A DNA stretch of 64,000 bases from Allobranchiibius huperziae (GCF_013410455.1 NZ_JACCFW010000001.1:3364929-3428928), one strand, 5' to 3'; positions 17,110 to 28,372 are shown, numbered from the stretch's first letter. Notes: a model not told the origin generated them from the sequence alone. A program made the numbers and translations.

Positions 17110-18357
17110 TCAGCGGGTGAGGTCGACCAGCTGCTCGACCGAGAGACCTGCCAGCTGCTGTACCTCGTCCTCGTCGACTGCGCCGCAGCGGACGCCGCGC
17201 AACAGCGCCGACGCGAGCATCCGGGCGGTGGCCGGCTCGTCCATCACGCCGCCCTCGACCCGCCCGACGTACGCCGCGAGCCTGGCCGCCGCCGGGCGCA
17301 GGACCTCGCGGAAGAAGAGGTAGGTGGCGACGTAGCGGGAGACCAGATGGCCCGGGCACATGTCCCAGCCCTGGTAGATGCCCCACCGCAGCGAGCGGAG
17401 CACGAGCGCGGTGTGCAGTGCCCAGGTCGCGCCCGCCGCCTCGGCCGAGGTGAAGTCGACGACGTTCGTGGCACCGTCCGAGACGGTCACGCCGGTCTGA
17501 GCGGCGGCGACCTGCATGACGGCCTTGGCGTGATCGGCCACCGGGTGGTCGGGTGCCTGGTAGGGCGCCGCCACACCGAGGCCCGCGCTGTAGTCGAACG
17601 TGCCGTACACGAGGCTCGTCGCGCGCCGACCGGACGCATGCACCATCGTCGCCACCGCCGCAGTGCCGTCCGCTGCCAGGATCGCCTGCGCGGTCTCGAT
17701 CTGGATCTCGAATCCGATCGAGCGGGCGGGAAGGCCGAGCGTGACCTCGATCCGTTCCAGCGCCAGCGCCATCGCCCGCACCTGGTCGACGGACGTGACC
17801 TTGGGCAGCGTGAGGGTGAGCCCGTCCGGCACCCGACCCCCCGTGCAGGTCTGCTCGAGGAACCGCGCCAGGGTGCGTACACCGCGTTCGCGGGTCGGCG
17901 CTTCGAACGCCTTGAAGCGGATCCCCCACCACGCGGGGCGGGTGCCGTCCGCGCGCTGGCTCTCGTACGCCGCGAGCGTGCGTGCGAGATCCCCGTCCTC
18001 GACGCCCTCGGCACGTCGGCCGTAACCGTCCTCGAAGTCGACCCGCAGATCCTCGATGGGCTCGCGGGCGAGCTTGGCTCGCACCCGGTCGTAGACGTCG
18101 GCGAGCCGCTCGGGTGCCAGCCCGGTGGCGCCCGCGAGTGCGTCGGCGGTCGGCGCGTAGTCGTCGAGCAGCCGCAGGGCCTCCCGACCCCAGGCCTGCG
18201 GCGTGCCGGCGTCGTACCGATCGGCGGGCACGTAGACGGTGTGCACGGGTACGCGATCCACCCGGTCCCCGGGGTAGCCCGCCGTCAGGTCCCGGTCGGC
18301 GCCCGCGAGCAGGTCATCCAGCTCGGCGATCAGGTCTTCGGTGGCGTCATCGGCCAT
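17110..18357 (-). CDS. HpcH/HpaI-CitE-like aldolase family protein (DUF6986 type)
   Basis: 415-residue protein that I place in the DUF6986 group of TIM-barrel aldolase/citrate-lyase-like proteins. Family-like marks are DFEDGYG (residues 108-113), LPKV (184-187), FEIQIET with the metal-type Glu at 221, and VYGTFDYSAGLG with Asp at 255; these align in order with the substrate and Mg2+ positions of CitE and malyl-CoA lyase. The start ATG 18357 has GGAGGAGAG just upstream. It is transcribed away from the IclR gene and carries its own operator sites. In related actinobacterial purine clusters a malate synthase takes this position, so glyoxylate condensation with an acyl donor is a reasonable guess. 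Its chemistry is not established. Confidence 0.8.
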   Translation of the reverse strand: MADDATEDLIAELDDLLAGADRDLTAGYPGDRVDRVPVHTVYVPADRYDAGTPQAWGREALRLLDDYAPTADALAGATGLAPERLADVYDRVRAKLAREPIEDLRVDFEDGYGRRAEGVEDGDLARTLAAYESQRADGTRPAWWGIRFKAFEAPTRERGVRTLARFLEQTCTGGRVPDGLTLTLPKVTSVDQVRAMALALERIEVTLGLPARSIGFEIQIETAQAILAADGTAAVATMVHASGRRATSLVYGTFDYSAGLGVAAPYQAPDHPVADHAKAVMQVAAAQTGVTVSDGATNVVDFTSAEAAGATWALHTALVLRSLRWGIYQGWDMCPGHLVSRYVATYLFFREVLRPAAARLAAYVGRVEGGVMDEPATARMLASALLRGVRCGAVDEDEVQQLAGLSVEQLVDLTR

Positions 18358-18367
18358 CGGTCTCTCC

Positions 18368-18407
18368 TCCAGCTCACTTTGGAAGATAAATTTCGTATGC
18401 CGGAACG
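18368..18407. promoter_or_regulatory. Operator pair between the aldolase gene and allR
   Basis: AATTTCGTATGCCGGAACG at 18389-18407 is a good palindromic match to the cluster consensus. A weaker copy, TCCAGCTCACTTTGGAAGA (18368-18386, one good half), lies with its centre 21 bp away. On the reverse strand TACGTT (18404-18409) could be the -10 of the aldolase gene, overlapping the operator as at the other promoters. Position between two divergent starts would allow control of both the aldolase gene and the regulator itself. Confidence 0.6.
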
Positions 18408-18557
18408 TAGCAGCTGATATCGCCCGGCGGGGACGAGCACCAACTACGCTTGGGACCCGAATCGGCGGTCGCACGATCCTGCGCCGATCCACCGTGTGCG
18501 TCCGACGTCGAGCGTGACAGCGTCGCACCGATCTCGCACCACACCCGAGGAGAGTTC

Positions 18558-19322
18558 ATGGCTGACGGCGGCAGAAGCGGTGGCGTGCAGTCGGTGGGAC
18601 GTGCCCTGGACATCCTGGAGGCCATCGACGCCGCAGGCGGTGAGATGGCTCTGGTCGAGATGAGCAACGTCTCCGGCCTGCCGATGCCGACCATCCACCG
18701 GATCGTCCGCACCCTGGCGGATCGCGGGTACCTGCGACAGCTGCCCGACCGCCGGTACGCGCTCGGCTCGCGGCTGATCCCGCTGGGCGCGACCGCCCTG
18801 ATCGCGTTCGGCTCCCGGAGCGCGCCCGAGTTGAGCCGCATCGTGCAGGAATTCGGCGAGACCGCCAACCTCGCGACGCTCGACAGCGACCAGCTCGTGT
18901 ACGTGGGGCAGGTGCCGTCGCCGCGTGCGCTGCGGATGTTCACCGACCTGGGCCGGCACGTCCCGCCCCACTGCCGCGCCGCGGGCAAGGCGCTGTTGGC
19001 GCAGCTGCCCGATGAGGAGGTCCTCGCGATCCTGGGGCGCGCCGGCATGCCCGCGATGACCGACAAGACCATCACCGATCCCGACGTGATGCTCACCGAG
19101 TTGGCCCGCATCCGCAAGAACGGGTACGCCACGGAAGACGGCGAGATGGAGCTCGGGGTGACCTGCATCGCCGTCGCCGTGCCCAGCGCCACCGCCCTGA
19201 TGTCGGTCTCGATGTCCGCACCGTCCAGCCGGATCACCGGCGCGGTGCGCAAACGCGCGATCCCGTTCCTGCAGGACGTCGCCGCGCGCCTCGCGAGCGA
19301 CCTCGACAGCGCCACCGCGTAG
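18558..19322 (+). CDS. allR: IclR family transcriptional regulator, probable allantoin/purine-degradation repressor
   Basis: 254 residues: an N-terminal winged helix (about residues 10-65; GRALDILEAIDAAGG, then MPTIHRIVRTLADRGYL) and an IclR effector domain (about 80-250; DSDQLVYVGQV, AAGKALLAQLP, GYATEDGEMELGVTCIAV). The ATG at 18558 follows GAGGAGAG. By position in the allantoin cluster it corresponds to AllR of E. coli and Streptomyces, which releases DNA when glyoxylate or allantoate binds; the ligand here is inferred. The recurring 19-bp palindrome at four promoters around it is the likely target. Confidence 0.9.
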   Translation: MADGGRSGGVQSVGRALDILEAIDAAGGEMALVEMSNVSGLPMPTIHRIVRTLADRGYLRQLPDRRYALGSRLIPLGATALIAFGSRSAPELSRIVQEFGETANLATLDSDQLVYVGQVPSPRALRMFTDLGRHVPPHCRAAGKALLAQLPDEEVLAILGRAGMPAMTDKTITDPDVMLTELARIRKNGYATEDGEMELGVTCIAVAVPSATALMSVSMSAPSSRITGAVRKRAIPFLQDVAARLASDLDSATA

Positions 19323-19390
19323 CGGCAGCGAGCGGCCGAGAGCGGGCGGCGCTGTCCGGGCACGATGCCCACCGCCGTTCGCACCAGCTC

Positions 19391-19455
19391 TTGACGGCCG
19401 ACGTGACGAGTGTCATATTCCTTATCGCGGAATATATATTTCGCATGACGAAAGA
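19391..19455 (+). promoter_or_regulatory. Promoter and operator pair of uraD-uraH-uricase operon
   Basis: TTGACG (19391-19396) and CATATT (19414-19419) form a -35/-10 pair with a 17-bp spacer. The operator TATTCCTTATCGCGGAATA (19416-19434) overlaps the -10 element, and TATTTCGCATGACGAAAGA (19437-19455) lies next to the uraD start. The two centres are 21 bp apart. Binding would shut off the promoter directly. Confidence 0.75.
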
Positions 19456-19461
19456 GACCAT

Positions 19462-19974
19462 GTGACCGACATCCACTCGCTCCCGGCAGGGGTCTTCGAC
19501 GACCTCGCGGCCGACCGCGCGTCCGATCTGCTGCGGACGTGCTGTGCAGCGCCGAGTTGGGTGCGCCGAATGGTGCAGGGCCGCCCGTACGGCGATCGCG
19601 ATCGCCTGCTCAGTGCCTCCGACACCGCCTTCGCAGCCCTGACCGAGCAGGATGTGGCGGACGCCCTCGCCGACCACCCTCGGATCGGCGAGCGCCCGGC
19701 CGGCTCCTCCGCGTCCGGGCACTTCTCCCGAGCCGAGCAGGCTTCGGTCACCGATGCCGACGACCAGGTCCGACACGACCTCCTGCAGGGAAACCGCGCC
19801 TACGAGCGGCGCTTCGACCGGGTCTTCCTCATCCGCGCCGCCGGTCGCACGCCGGCCGAGATCCTCGCCGAGCTGCACCGCAGGATGGACAACGACGAGC
19901 AGACCGAGCTCGCCGAGGTCATCGAGCAACTGCGGATGATCACCCGTCTGCGCCTGGAGGCGATGGTCCGATGA
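19462..19974 (+). CDS. uraD: OHCU decarboxylase
   Basis: Decarboxylates 2-oxo-4-hydroxy-4-carboxy-5-ureidoimidazoline to S-allantoin. 170 residues, all-helical family. The catalytic His is at 72 in DHPRIG, Ser 89 and Glu 92 in SRAEQ, and the substrate-loop pattern ends in FLIR as expected. The GTG start at 19462 leaves a short leader after the operator pair. The stop overlaps uraH by 4 nt (ATGA). A second, divergent copy of the same domain is fused to the permease encoded at 21444; the one described here is the copy with intact catalytic residues. Confidence 0.94.
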   Translation: MTDIHSLPAGVFDDLAADRASDLLRTCCAAPSWVRRMVQGRPYGDRDRLLSASDTAFAALTEQDVADALADHPRIGERPAGSSASGHFSRAEQASVTDADDQVRHDLLQGNRAYERRFDRVFLIRAAGRTPAEILAELHRRMDNDEQTELAEVIEQLRMITRLRLEAMVR

Positions 19975-20306
19975 GCACCCTGTCCACCCACGTGCTGGAC
20001 GCCGTACGCGGTGTGCCGGCCGCCGGCATCCCCGTCGAGGCCTTCGCACGCGGCACCGAGAACGACTGGCACCGCGTCGGATCGGGGATCACCGACGACG
20101 ACGGCCGCGTCACGAGCCTTGCCGACACCCCGCTCGACCCGGGCACCCACCGCATCGTCTTCGTGACCGGCGACTACTTCGCCGCGCACGACGTCGAGGC
20201 GTTCTACCCCGAGGTCTGCATCACCTTCGTCGTCACCGACGAACGGCACTACCACGTGCCCGTCCTACTCAGTCCGTTCGCCTATTCGACCTACCGAGGG
20301 AGCTGA
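19971..20306 (+). CDS. uraH: 5-hydroxyisourate hydrolase
   Basis: Transthyretin-like enzyme of 111 residues that hydrolyses 5-hydroxyisourate, the uricase product, to OHCU. The N-terminal LSTHVLDAVRGVPAAG motif with catalytic His, the internal FYPEVCITF region and the C-terminal YRGS signature are all present. ATG 19971 overlaps the uraD stop. Standalone length is normal. The uricase gene follows after 7 nt. Confidence 0.96.
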   Translation: MSTLSTHVLDAVRGVPAAGIPVEAFARGTENDWHRVGSGITDDDGRVTSLADTPLDPGTHRIVFVTGDYFAAHDVEAFYPEVCITFVVTDERHYHVPVLLSPFAYSTYRGS

Positions 20307-20313
20307 ACCACCC

Positions 20314-21216
20314 ATGTCCTACGTCTTGGGTCACAACCAGTACGGCAAGGCCGAGGTGCACGTCGTGCGTGTCTTCCGCGAGAGCCGCGAGAGCCGCCAC
20401 GACATCGTCGACTACAACGTCAGCGTGGCGCTGAGCGGTGATTTCGCCGACGCGCACATCACCGGCGACCAGGCCAACGTCCTCACCACCGACGCGTGCA
20501 AGAACACCGTCAACGCGTTCGCGAAGGAGGCCGGTGACGCGGTCCGCGCGCCGGAGTCCTTCGCGGTCGCGCTCGCCGACCACTTCGTCGACGACGTGCC
20601 CCAGGTCGCATCGGCCACGATCACCGTCGAGGCCTTCCCCTGGCAGCGGATCGGCGATCAACCGCATGCGTTCCGCCGTGTCGACGACTACGTGCGCACG
20701 GTGACGGTCCGTCGGGGCAACGACGGCGACCGGCCGGCCAGCGTCGTCAGCGGCCTCACGGGGTACGTCGTCCTGAAGACCACCGATTCGGAGTTCCACG
20801 GCTTCTACCAGGATCGCTACACCACCCTGCAGCCCACCAACGACCGCGTGATGGCGACCGCCGTGACGGCACGGTGGGCGCACGAGTCGAACGAGAACGC
20901 CGACTGGAACGGCGCCTTCGACACCGTCGTCGACGCGCTCACGACCGCCTTCGCCGACTCCTACAGCTACGCGCTGCAGCAGACGATCTGGGAGATGGGC
21001 CAGAAGGCCCTCGACGCCGCGCCCGGCGTCGCCGAGATCCGGCTCAGCTGCCCCAACAAGCACCACTTCGTCATCGACCTGTCACCGTTCGATCTCTCGA
21101 ACGACAACGAGGTCTTCCACGCCGACGACCGGCCGTACGGCCTGATCGAGGCCACCGTGAAGCGCTCGGCCGATGTCGACATGTCAGCTGCCTATGACCC
21201 CGGGCAGGCCTGGTAA
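20314..21216 (+). CDS. Factor-independent urate hydroxylase (uricase)
   Basis: Oxidises urate to 5-hydroxyisourate with O2, without cofactor. 300 residues in two T-fold halves. YGKAEVHVVRV carries the catalytic Lys, and NVLTTDACKNT the Thr of the Lys-Thr dyad. FAVALADHF, AVTARWAHE and the C-terminal CPNKHHFVIDLSPF are further family marks. The C-terminus has no peroxisomal SKL-like tail, as expected for bacteria. Third gene of the uraD-uraH-uricase operon. Confidence 0.96.
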   Translation: MSYVLGHNQYGKAEVHVVRVFRESRESRHDIVDYNVSVALSGDFADAHITGDQANVLTTDACKNTVNAFAKEAGDAVRAPESFAVALADHFVDDVPQVASATITVEAFPWQRIGDQPHAFRRVDDYVRTVTVRRGNDGDRPASVVSGLTGYVVLKTTDSEFHGFYQDRYTTLQPTNDRVMATAVTARWAHESNENADWNGAFDTVVDALTTAFADSYSYALQQTIWEMGQKALDAAPGVAEIRLSCPNKHHFVIDLSPFDLSNDNEVFHADDRPYGLIEATVKRSADVDMSAAYDPGQAW

Positions 21217-21356
21217 CAGGTCTCCCCCAGTCCCGGGGCGCCGATCGCGCCGTACAGCCGGGACACTCCGATCTGGCACGAAAACCCCTGTGCCAGCGTC
21301 AATTCCAAGTAACAGCCCGACGCGTCCACCCCGCGTGCGCTGGTGCCGACAAATCC

Positions 21357-21422
21357 TTGACGTGACCTGAGTCACTGTCTAGCATTTCGCATCACGGAAT
21401 ATTAGTTACGTCTAGCGGAATA
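21357..21422 (+). promoter_or_regulatory. Promoter and operator pair of the purine permease gene
   Basis: TTGACG (21357-21362) and TAGCAT (21380-21385) are 17 bp apart. CATTTCGCATCACGGAATA (21383-21401) overlaps the end of the -10, and AGTTACGTCTAGCGGAATA (21404-21422) follows with its centre 21 bp further on; its left half is weak. This is the same promoter/operator geometry as upstream of uraD. Confidence 0.72.
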
Positions 21423-21443
21423 TAAGCAGTCCAAGGAGCACCG

Positions 21444-23360
21444 ATGACCGCAACAGCCGCACCCGCCTCCACCCGCCCACCCGTTCACCCGGTCGACGAG
21501 GTCCTGCCCGCACCGCAGCTGGCGATCTACGGCATCCAGCACGTTCTGGCCTTCTACGCCGGAGCGGTGATCGTCCCGATCCTGCTCGCGAGCGCCATCA
21601 AGCTGAGCACGCCGGACCTCATTCATCTGATCAACGCCGACCTGTTCACCTGCGGAATCGCCAGCATCATCCAGTCGATCGGCTTCTGGAAGGTCGGCGT
21701 CAGACTGCCCCTGCTGCAGGGGGTGACCTTCACCGCGGTGGCGCCGATGATCTCGATCGGCGTCAGTCACGGCGGTGGCGTCAACGGCCTGCTCTACATC
21801 TACGGCTCGGTGCTCATCGCCGGCCTCTTCACGCTGGCGATCGCTCCGTTCTTCGGCAAGTTGATCCGATTCTTCCCGCCGGTCGTGACCGGCTCGGTCA
21901 TCACCATCATCGGTCTGTCGCTGCTGCCGGTCGCTGCCGGGGACGCGGTGATGAACCCGCTCACCGGCAGATCCGAGCCCAGCAACGGTCGGTGGATCCT
22001 CTACGCGATCGGCACCGTGCTGCTGATCGTCGCGATCCAGCGCATCTTCCGCGGTTTCATCGCCACGGTCGCCGTCCTCATCGGGCTGATCGTCGGCACG
22101 GTGATCGCCTGGAGCCTGGGCGACGCCAAGTTCAGCGACGTCGGCAGCTCCCACATCGTCGGAGTCACCACGCCGTTCCACTTCGGCACGCCGAAGTTCG
22201 CGGTGGCCGCGATCATCTCGATGATCATCGTCATGCTCATCACCGCGGTGGAGACCACCGGCGACGTCTTCGCGACCGGCGAGATCGTCGAGAAGCGGGT
22301 GGGCGGCGAGGACGTCACCCGCGCGCTCCGTGCCGACGGTCTCGCGACCGTGATCGGCGGCGTCCTCAACTCCTTCCCCTACACCTGCTTCGCCGAGAAC
22401 GTCGGTCTGGTGCGCCTGACCCGGATCAAGAGCCGGTACGTCGTCGCCGCCGCCGGCGGGTTCATGATCATCCTGGGCCTGCTGCCCAAGGCCGGCGCGG
22501 TCGTGGCCGGCATCCCGTCACCGGTGCTGGGCGGCGCGGGTCTGGCGATGTTCGCCACGGTCGCGGTCGTCGGCATCCAGACCCTGACGAAGGTGGACTT
22601 CAACGACCACCGCAACGTCATCATCGTCGCGAGCAGCCTCGGGCTGGCCACCTTCGTCACCGCGCAACCGGACGTCGCCAAGTCGCTGCCCGATTCGCTG
22701 CAGGTCTTCCTGGGCAGCGGCATCACGATCGGCAGCATCGCGGCGTTCGTCCTCTACATCGTCTTCTTCCACCTCGGATCGGGCCTCGGCCCGGCCGTGG
22801 CAGGCGCCCCGGGGCACCTGGTGCGCCTCGAGCAGGTGAACGAGATGACGCAGGAGGAGTTCGTGCAGACCTTCGGAAGCCTCTTCCAGGGTCCGTCGTG
22901 GATGGTCGAGCGCGCCTTCGGGCAGCGACCGTTCAGCGACAGTCGGGACCTGCGCCAGGCGTTCCAGGAGGCTCTCTTCGCCGCGACGTCGGCCGAGCAG
23001 GTCGAGCTGGTCAACGCCTACCCGCGCCTCGGGCAGGCTCTGGGAGGTGACGCCCCCGTGGAGTCGCTGGAGGACCAGGGCACCCGCGGCCTGACCCACC
23101 TGGGCGAGCAGGACCAGTCCGACCTCGACGAGCTCACCGCGGCGTACGAGGAACAGTTCGGCTTCCCACTGGTCATCTGCGTGCGCGACGAGGGCAGTTT
23201 CGACGACCTCATCCGCCATGGCTGGGTCCGGATGCGCAACTCCTCGGTGCAGGAGCACAACATCGCGCTGGTCGAGATCGCCAAAATCGCCGGCTACCGC
23301 TTCGACCGCCTCGTGGCGGACGCGAACCCGATCAACTCGGCGCGCGTCCGCGCGTACTGA
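21444..23360 (+). CDS. NCS2 urate/xanthine permease fused to an OHCU-decarboxylase-like domain
   Basis: 638 residues. Residues about 15-455 are a nucleobase-cation symporter-2 permease with many hydrophobic helices, QHVLAFYAGAVIVPILLASA, LLQGVTFTAVAPMI, the AVETTGDVFATGEIV motif, and FPYTCFAENVGLV; these suit urate or xanthine uptake. Residues about 465-630 match OHCU decarboxylase along their length (VNEMTQEEFVQTFG, EEQFGFPLVICVR, EIAKIAGYRFDRLV). The catalytic His is Tyr at 526 (AYPRLG) and the Ser three residues before the catalytic Glu (555) is His, so decarboxylase activity is doubtful. AAGGAG lies five bases before ATG 21444. No stop, frameshift or start separates the two parts. It follows the uricase gene and precedes xdhA. 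Confidence 0.92.
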   Translation: MTATAAPASTRPPVHPVDEVLPAPQLAIYGIQHVLAFYAGAVIVPILLASAIKLSTPDLIHLINADLFTCGIASIIQSIGFWKVGVRLPLLQGVTFTAVAPMISIGVSHGGGVNGLLYIYGSVLIAGLFTLAIAPFFGKLIRFFPPVVTGSVITIIGLSLLPVAAGDAVMNPLTGRSEPSNGRWILYAIGTVLLIVAIQRIFRGFIATVAVLIGLIVGTVIAWSLGDAKFSDVGSSHIVGVTTPFHFGTPKFAVAAIISMIIVMLITAVETTGDVFATGEIVEKRVGGEDVTRALRADGLATVIGGVLNSFPYTCFAENVGLVRLTRIKSRYVVAAAGGFMIILGLLPKAGAVVAGIPSPVLGGAGLAMFATVAVVGIQTLTKVDFNDHRNVIIVASSLGLATFVTAQPDVAKSLPDSLQVFLGSGITIGSIAAFVLYIVFFHLGSGLGPAVAGAPGHLVRLEQVNEMTQEEFVQTFGSLFQGPSWMVERAFGQRPFSDSRDLRQAFQEALFAATSAEQVELVNAYPRLGQALGGDAPVESLEDQGTRGLTHLGEQDQSDLDELTAAYEEQFGFPLVICVRDEGSFDDLIRHGWVRMRNSSVQEHNIALVEIAKIAGYRFDRLVADANPINSARVRAY

Positions 23361-23524
23361 CCGTGGTCGGGGCAGGGATGACGTACGTCGTGCCGTGCGC
23401 AGATCACGTCGGTGGTGCTCCCCGGGACACCGGTCGGCGTCCTGGCGATGTGTCTACACTCACACCAGCGAAGGGCCTGTTCTGCATGGATAACCGGGCC
23501 CGTGTACTGCCGTCGAACCATGCT

Positions 23525-23541
23525 TTGCCAGATCATGGCAA
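23525..23541. promoter_or_regulatory. Palindrome upstream of xdhA, possible operator
   Basis: TTGCCAGATCATGGCAA is an inverted repeat with 6-bp arms and a 5-bp spacer, 33 bp before the xdhA start. It does not resemble the 19-bp palindrome found at the other purine promoters. TACACT at 23455-23460 could be a -10 but no good -35 was seen. Role as an operator is inferred from symmetry and position only. Confidence 0.4.
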
Positions 23542-23574
23542 GAGCCTTCGCGACCACGCAGTCAGGAGCCGGCG

Positions 23575-25079
23575 ATGACGAACTCCCCTTCGCAGAGCCC
23601 ACAGATCACCGTCAACGGGACCCGCCGGTCCCTGGCCCGGACCCCCTCCTATCTCAGCCTGCTGGACTATCTGCGCGGGCAGGGTCTGACCGGCGCGAAG
23701 GAGGGGTGCGCCGAGGGCGAGTGCGGCGCCTGCTCGGTGCTCGTGTCCCGGCCGGACGGTGCGGGTTCGTCCTGGGTCGCGGTGAACGCGTGCCTGCCGC
23801 CAGCCGTCGGGTACGACGGCCAGGAGATCGTGACGGCCGAAGGTCTCGGCGGGAGCGACGGACTGCACCCCGTGCAGGAGGAGATGGCCCACCGCGGAGG
23901 CTCCCAGTGCGGTTACTGCACACCGGGATTCGTGTGCAGCATGGCCGCCGAGTACTACCGCGCGGATCGTGCGCCGACGGCGCACGGCGCCGACTCGGCG
24001 ACCTCTTCGACGACCGTCGCGATGGACACCGGCGCCGAGACCGCCACCGATCACGAGCACGGCCCGAACGGCTTCGACCTGCACGCGCTCTCGGGGAACC
24101 TGTGCCGGTGCACCGGGTACCGCCCGATCCGCGACGCTGCGTACGCCCTGGGCCGGCCGTCGGCGCAGGACCCCCTCGCGCACCGCCGCAATGAACCGGC
24201 GCCCGAGGCCGTCCCGACCCGCGTCACCGACGGGATGCACGAGTTCGTCCGCCCGTCCACGCTGCACGAGGCCATGACCCTGCTGGGCGACGACCGGGAG
24301 ACCCGGCTGGTCGCGGGATCGACCGACTGGGGGGTCGCCGCCAACCTGCTGATGGCGCGCTCACCCGTGCTGGTGGCCATCGACCGGCTCCCCGAGCTGC
24401 GTGAGCTGCACGAGGGCCCCGACCACGTCGAGATCGGCGCCGCGCTCACCCTCTCCGAGATCGAACGACGGCTCGACGGCCGCGTGCCGTTGCTGGCCGA
24501 GCTCTTCCCGCAGTTCGCCTCCCGTCTGATCCGCAACGGAGCCACCCTGGGGGGCAACCTCGGCACCGGTTCGCCCATCGGCGACAGCCCTCCGGTCCTG
24601 CTGGCCCTGGAATCACAACTGGTGCTCGCCAGCACCCGGGGTGAGCGGGTCGTGCCGCTGGCCGACTACTTCACGGGGTACCGGCAGACGATCCGGGACA
24701 GCGACGAGCTGATCAAGGCCGTCCGGATCCCGTTGCCGCTGGCCGCGTCCGCGGCGTTCCACAAGATCGCCAAACGCCGGTTCGACGACATCTCCAGCGT
24801 GGCCGTGGCGTTCGCGGTCGACATCGAGGACGGCGTCGTACGCCGCGCACGGATCGGGCTCGGCGGCGTTGCCGCGACCCCGCTGCGCGCCTACGAGACC
24901 GAGGCCGCCCTGGAGGGCCGGCCGTGGACCCTGCAGACCGCGCAGGCCGCGGCCCGGGTGCTCGGCGCGACCGGCACACCCATGGACGACCACCGGGCCA
25001 GCAGCCGGTACCGCGCGGCGATGCTGCGTACGGCGCTGCTCAAATTCCACTCGCAGACCGCGACGCAGGAGGTCGACGC

Positions 25080-25083
<4 letters not shown>
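23575..25083 (+). CDS. xdhA: Xanthine dehydrogenase small subunit (2Fe-2S and FAD)
   Basis: 502 residues. The first [2Fe-2S] cluster is in CAEGECGACSV near residues 43-53. The second uses CGYCTPGF and LCRCTGYRPI. A low-complexity insert (about 125-160, Thr/Ala/Asp-rich) separates the two halves of that domain. The FAD domain follows with LVAGSTDWG and LGGNLGTGSPIGDSPP, then the CO-dehydrogenase flavoprotein C-terminal domain. It passes electrons from the molybdenum subunit to NAD+ while hypoxanthine or xanthine is oxidised to urate. AGGAG precedes ATG 23575. The stop overlaps xdhB by 4 nt. Confidence 0.95.
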
Positions 25084-27533
<2,450 letters not shown>

Positions 27534-27538
27534 TCGCG

Positions 27539-28372
27539 ATGCATTGGATCGACGCCATCGCACGCTTACGCGCCGGGAGAGAGCCCGGCGTCCTCGTGAC
27601 GCTCACCTCCGTGCGCGGTCACGCCCCTCGCGAGGCCGGCGCCAAGATGGTGGTGTCCGCCGCAGAGGAGTTCGGCACCATCGGAGGCGGCAACCTCGAG
27701 GCCACCGCGGTGGCCCGTGCCCGTGCCATGCTCGCCGACGGTGCCCGATCGCCGCAGTCGTTGGAGCTGGCGCTCAACGAGCGCGCGCCGGTGCAGCACG
27801 GCACACAGTGCTGCGGTGGCGAGGTGCAGATGCTGTTCGAGCCGCTGCCGGTGGTTGCGTCCGTCGCGATCTTCGGGATGGGCCATGTCGGTGTGGAGCT
27901 GTCGCGCATCCTCTCCCGGCAGGACCTGGAGCTGCACCTGGTCGACTCGCGCGCGGCCTACGCCGTGCCCAGACTGCCTGCTGTGTACGACGATTCGCCG
28001 GCCACGCTGCACTGGCACCACTCACCGGTGCCCGAACTGGTGCTCGGTCAGGTGCCGGCCGGCACCCACGTGCTGGTGATGACGCACGACCACGCCGAGG
28101 ACGCGGCCCTGTGCGACACCGCGCTGCGCTGCACCCACCTGGGCTCGATCGGACTGATCGGATCGTCGGCCAAATGGCGCCGCTTCGAGAAGCGGTTGCT
28201 CAAGGAGGGCCACTCGCCCGAGTCGCTGACGCGGATCACCTGCCCGGTCGGGATCCCCGACCTGGTCGGCAAGGAACCGGCGACGATCGCGGTGTCGGTC
28301 GCCGCCGCGCTGCTGCAGACCGTGGCGGCCGAGGCTGCTGCCGCCCGCCCCACCTCGAGGACGCGCACGTGA
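27539..28372 (+). CDS. xdhC: Xanthine dehydrogenase accessory protein
   Basis: 277 residues of the XdhC/CoxI family, which binds molybdenum cofactor, promotes its sulfuration and inserts it into XdhB. The N-terminal half shows VTLTSVRGHAPREAGAKM, TIGGGNLEA and the HGTQCCGGEVQM cysteine pair. The C-terminal Rossmann part has AIFGMGHVGVELSRIL, THDHAEDAALC and LGSIGLIGSSAKW. Start ATG 27539; stop overlaps guaD by 4 nt (GTGA). Third in the operon xdhABC-guaD. Confidence 0.95.
   Translation: MHWIDAIARLRAGREPGVLVTLTSVRGHAPREAGAKMVVSAAEEFGTIGGGNLEATAVARARAMLADGARSPQSLELALNERAPVQHGTQCCGGEVQMLFEPLPVVASVAIFGMGHVGVELSRILSRQDLELHLVDSRAAYAVPRLPAVYDDSPATLHWHHSPVPELVLGQVPAGTHVLVMTHDHAEDAALCDTALRCTHLGSIGLIGSSAKWRRFEKRLLKEGHSPESLTRITCPVGIPDLVGKEPATIAVSVAAALLQTVAAEAAAARPTSRTRT

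Noticed and set aside
21444..23360. Reading the permease/OHCU protein as two genes joined by a frameshift error
   Set aside because: The frame is continuous, with no internal stop, and the linker shows no ribosome site before a start codon at the domain border.
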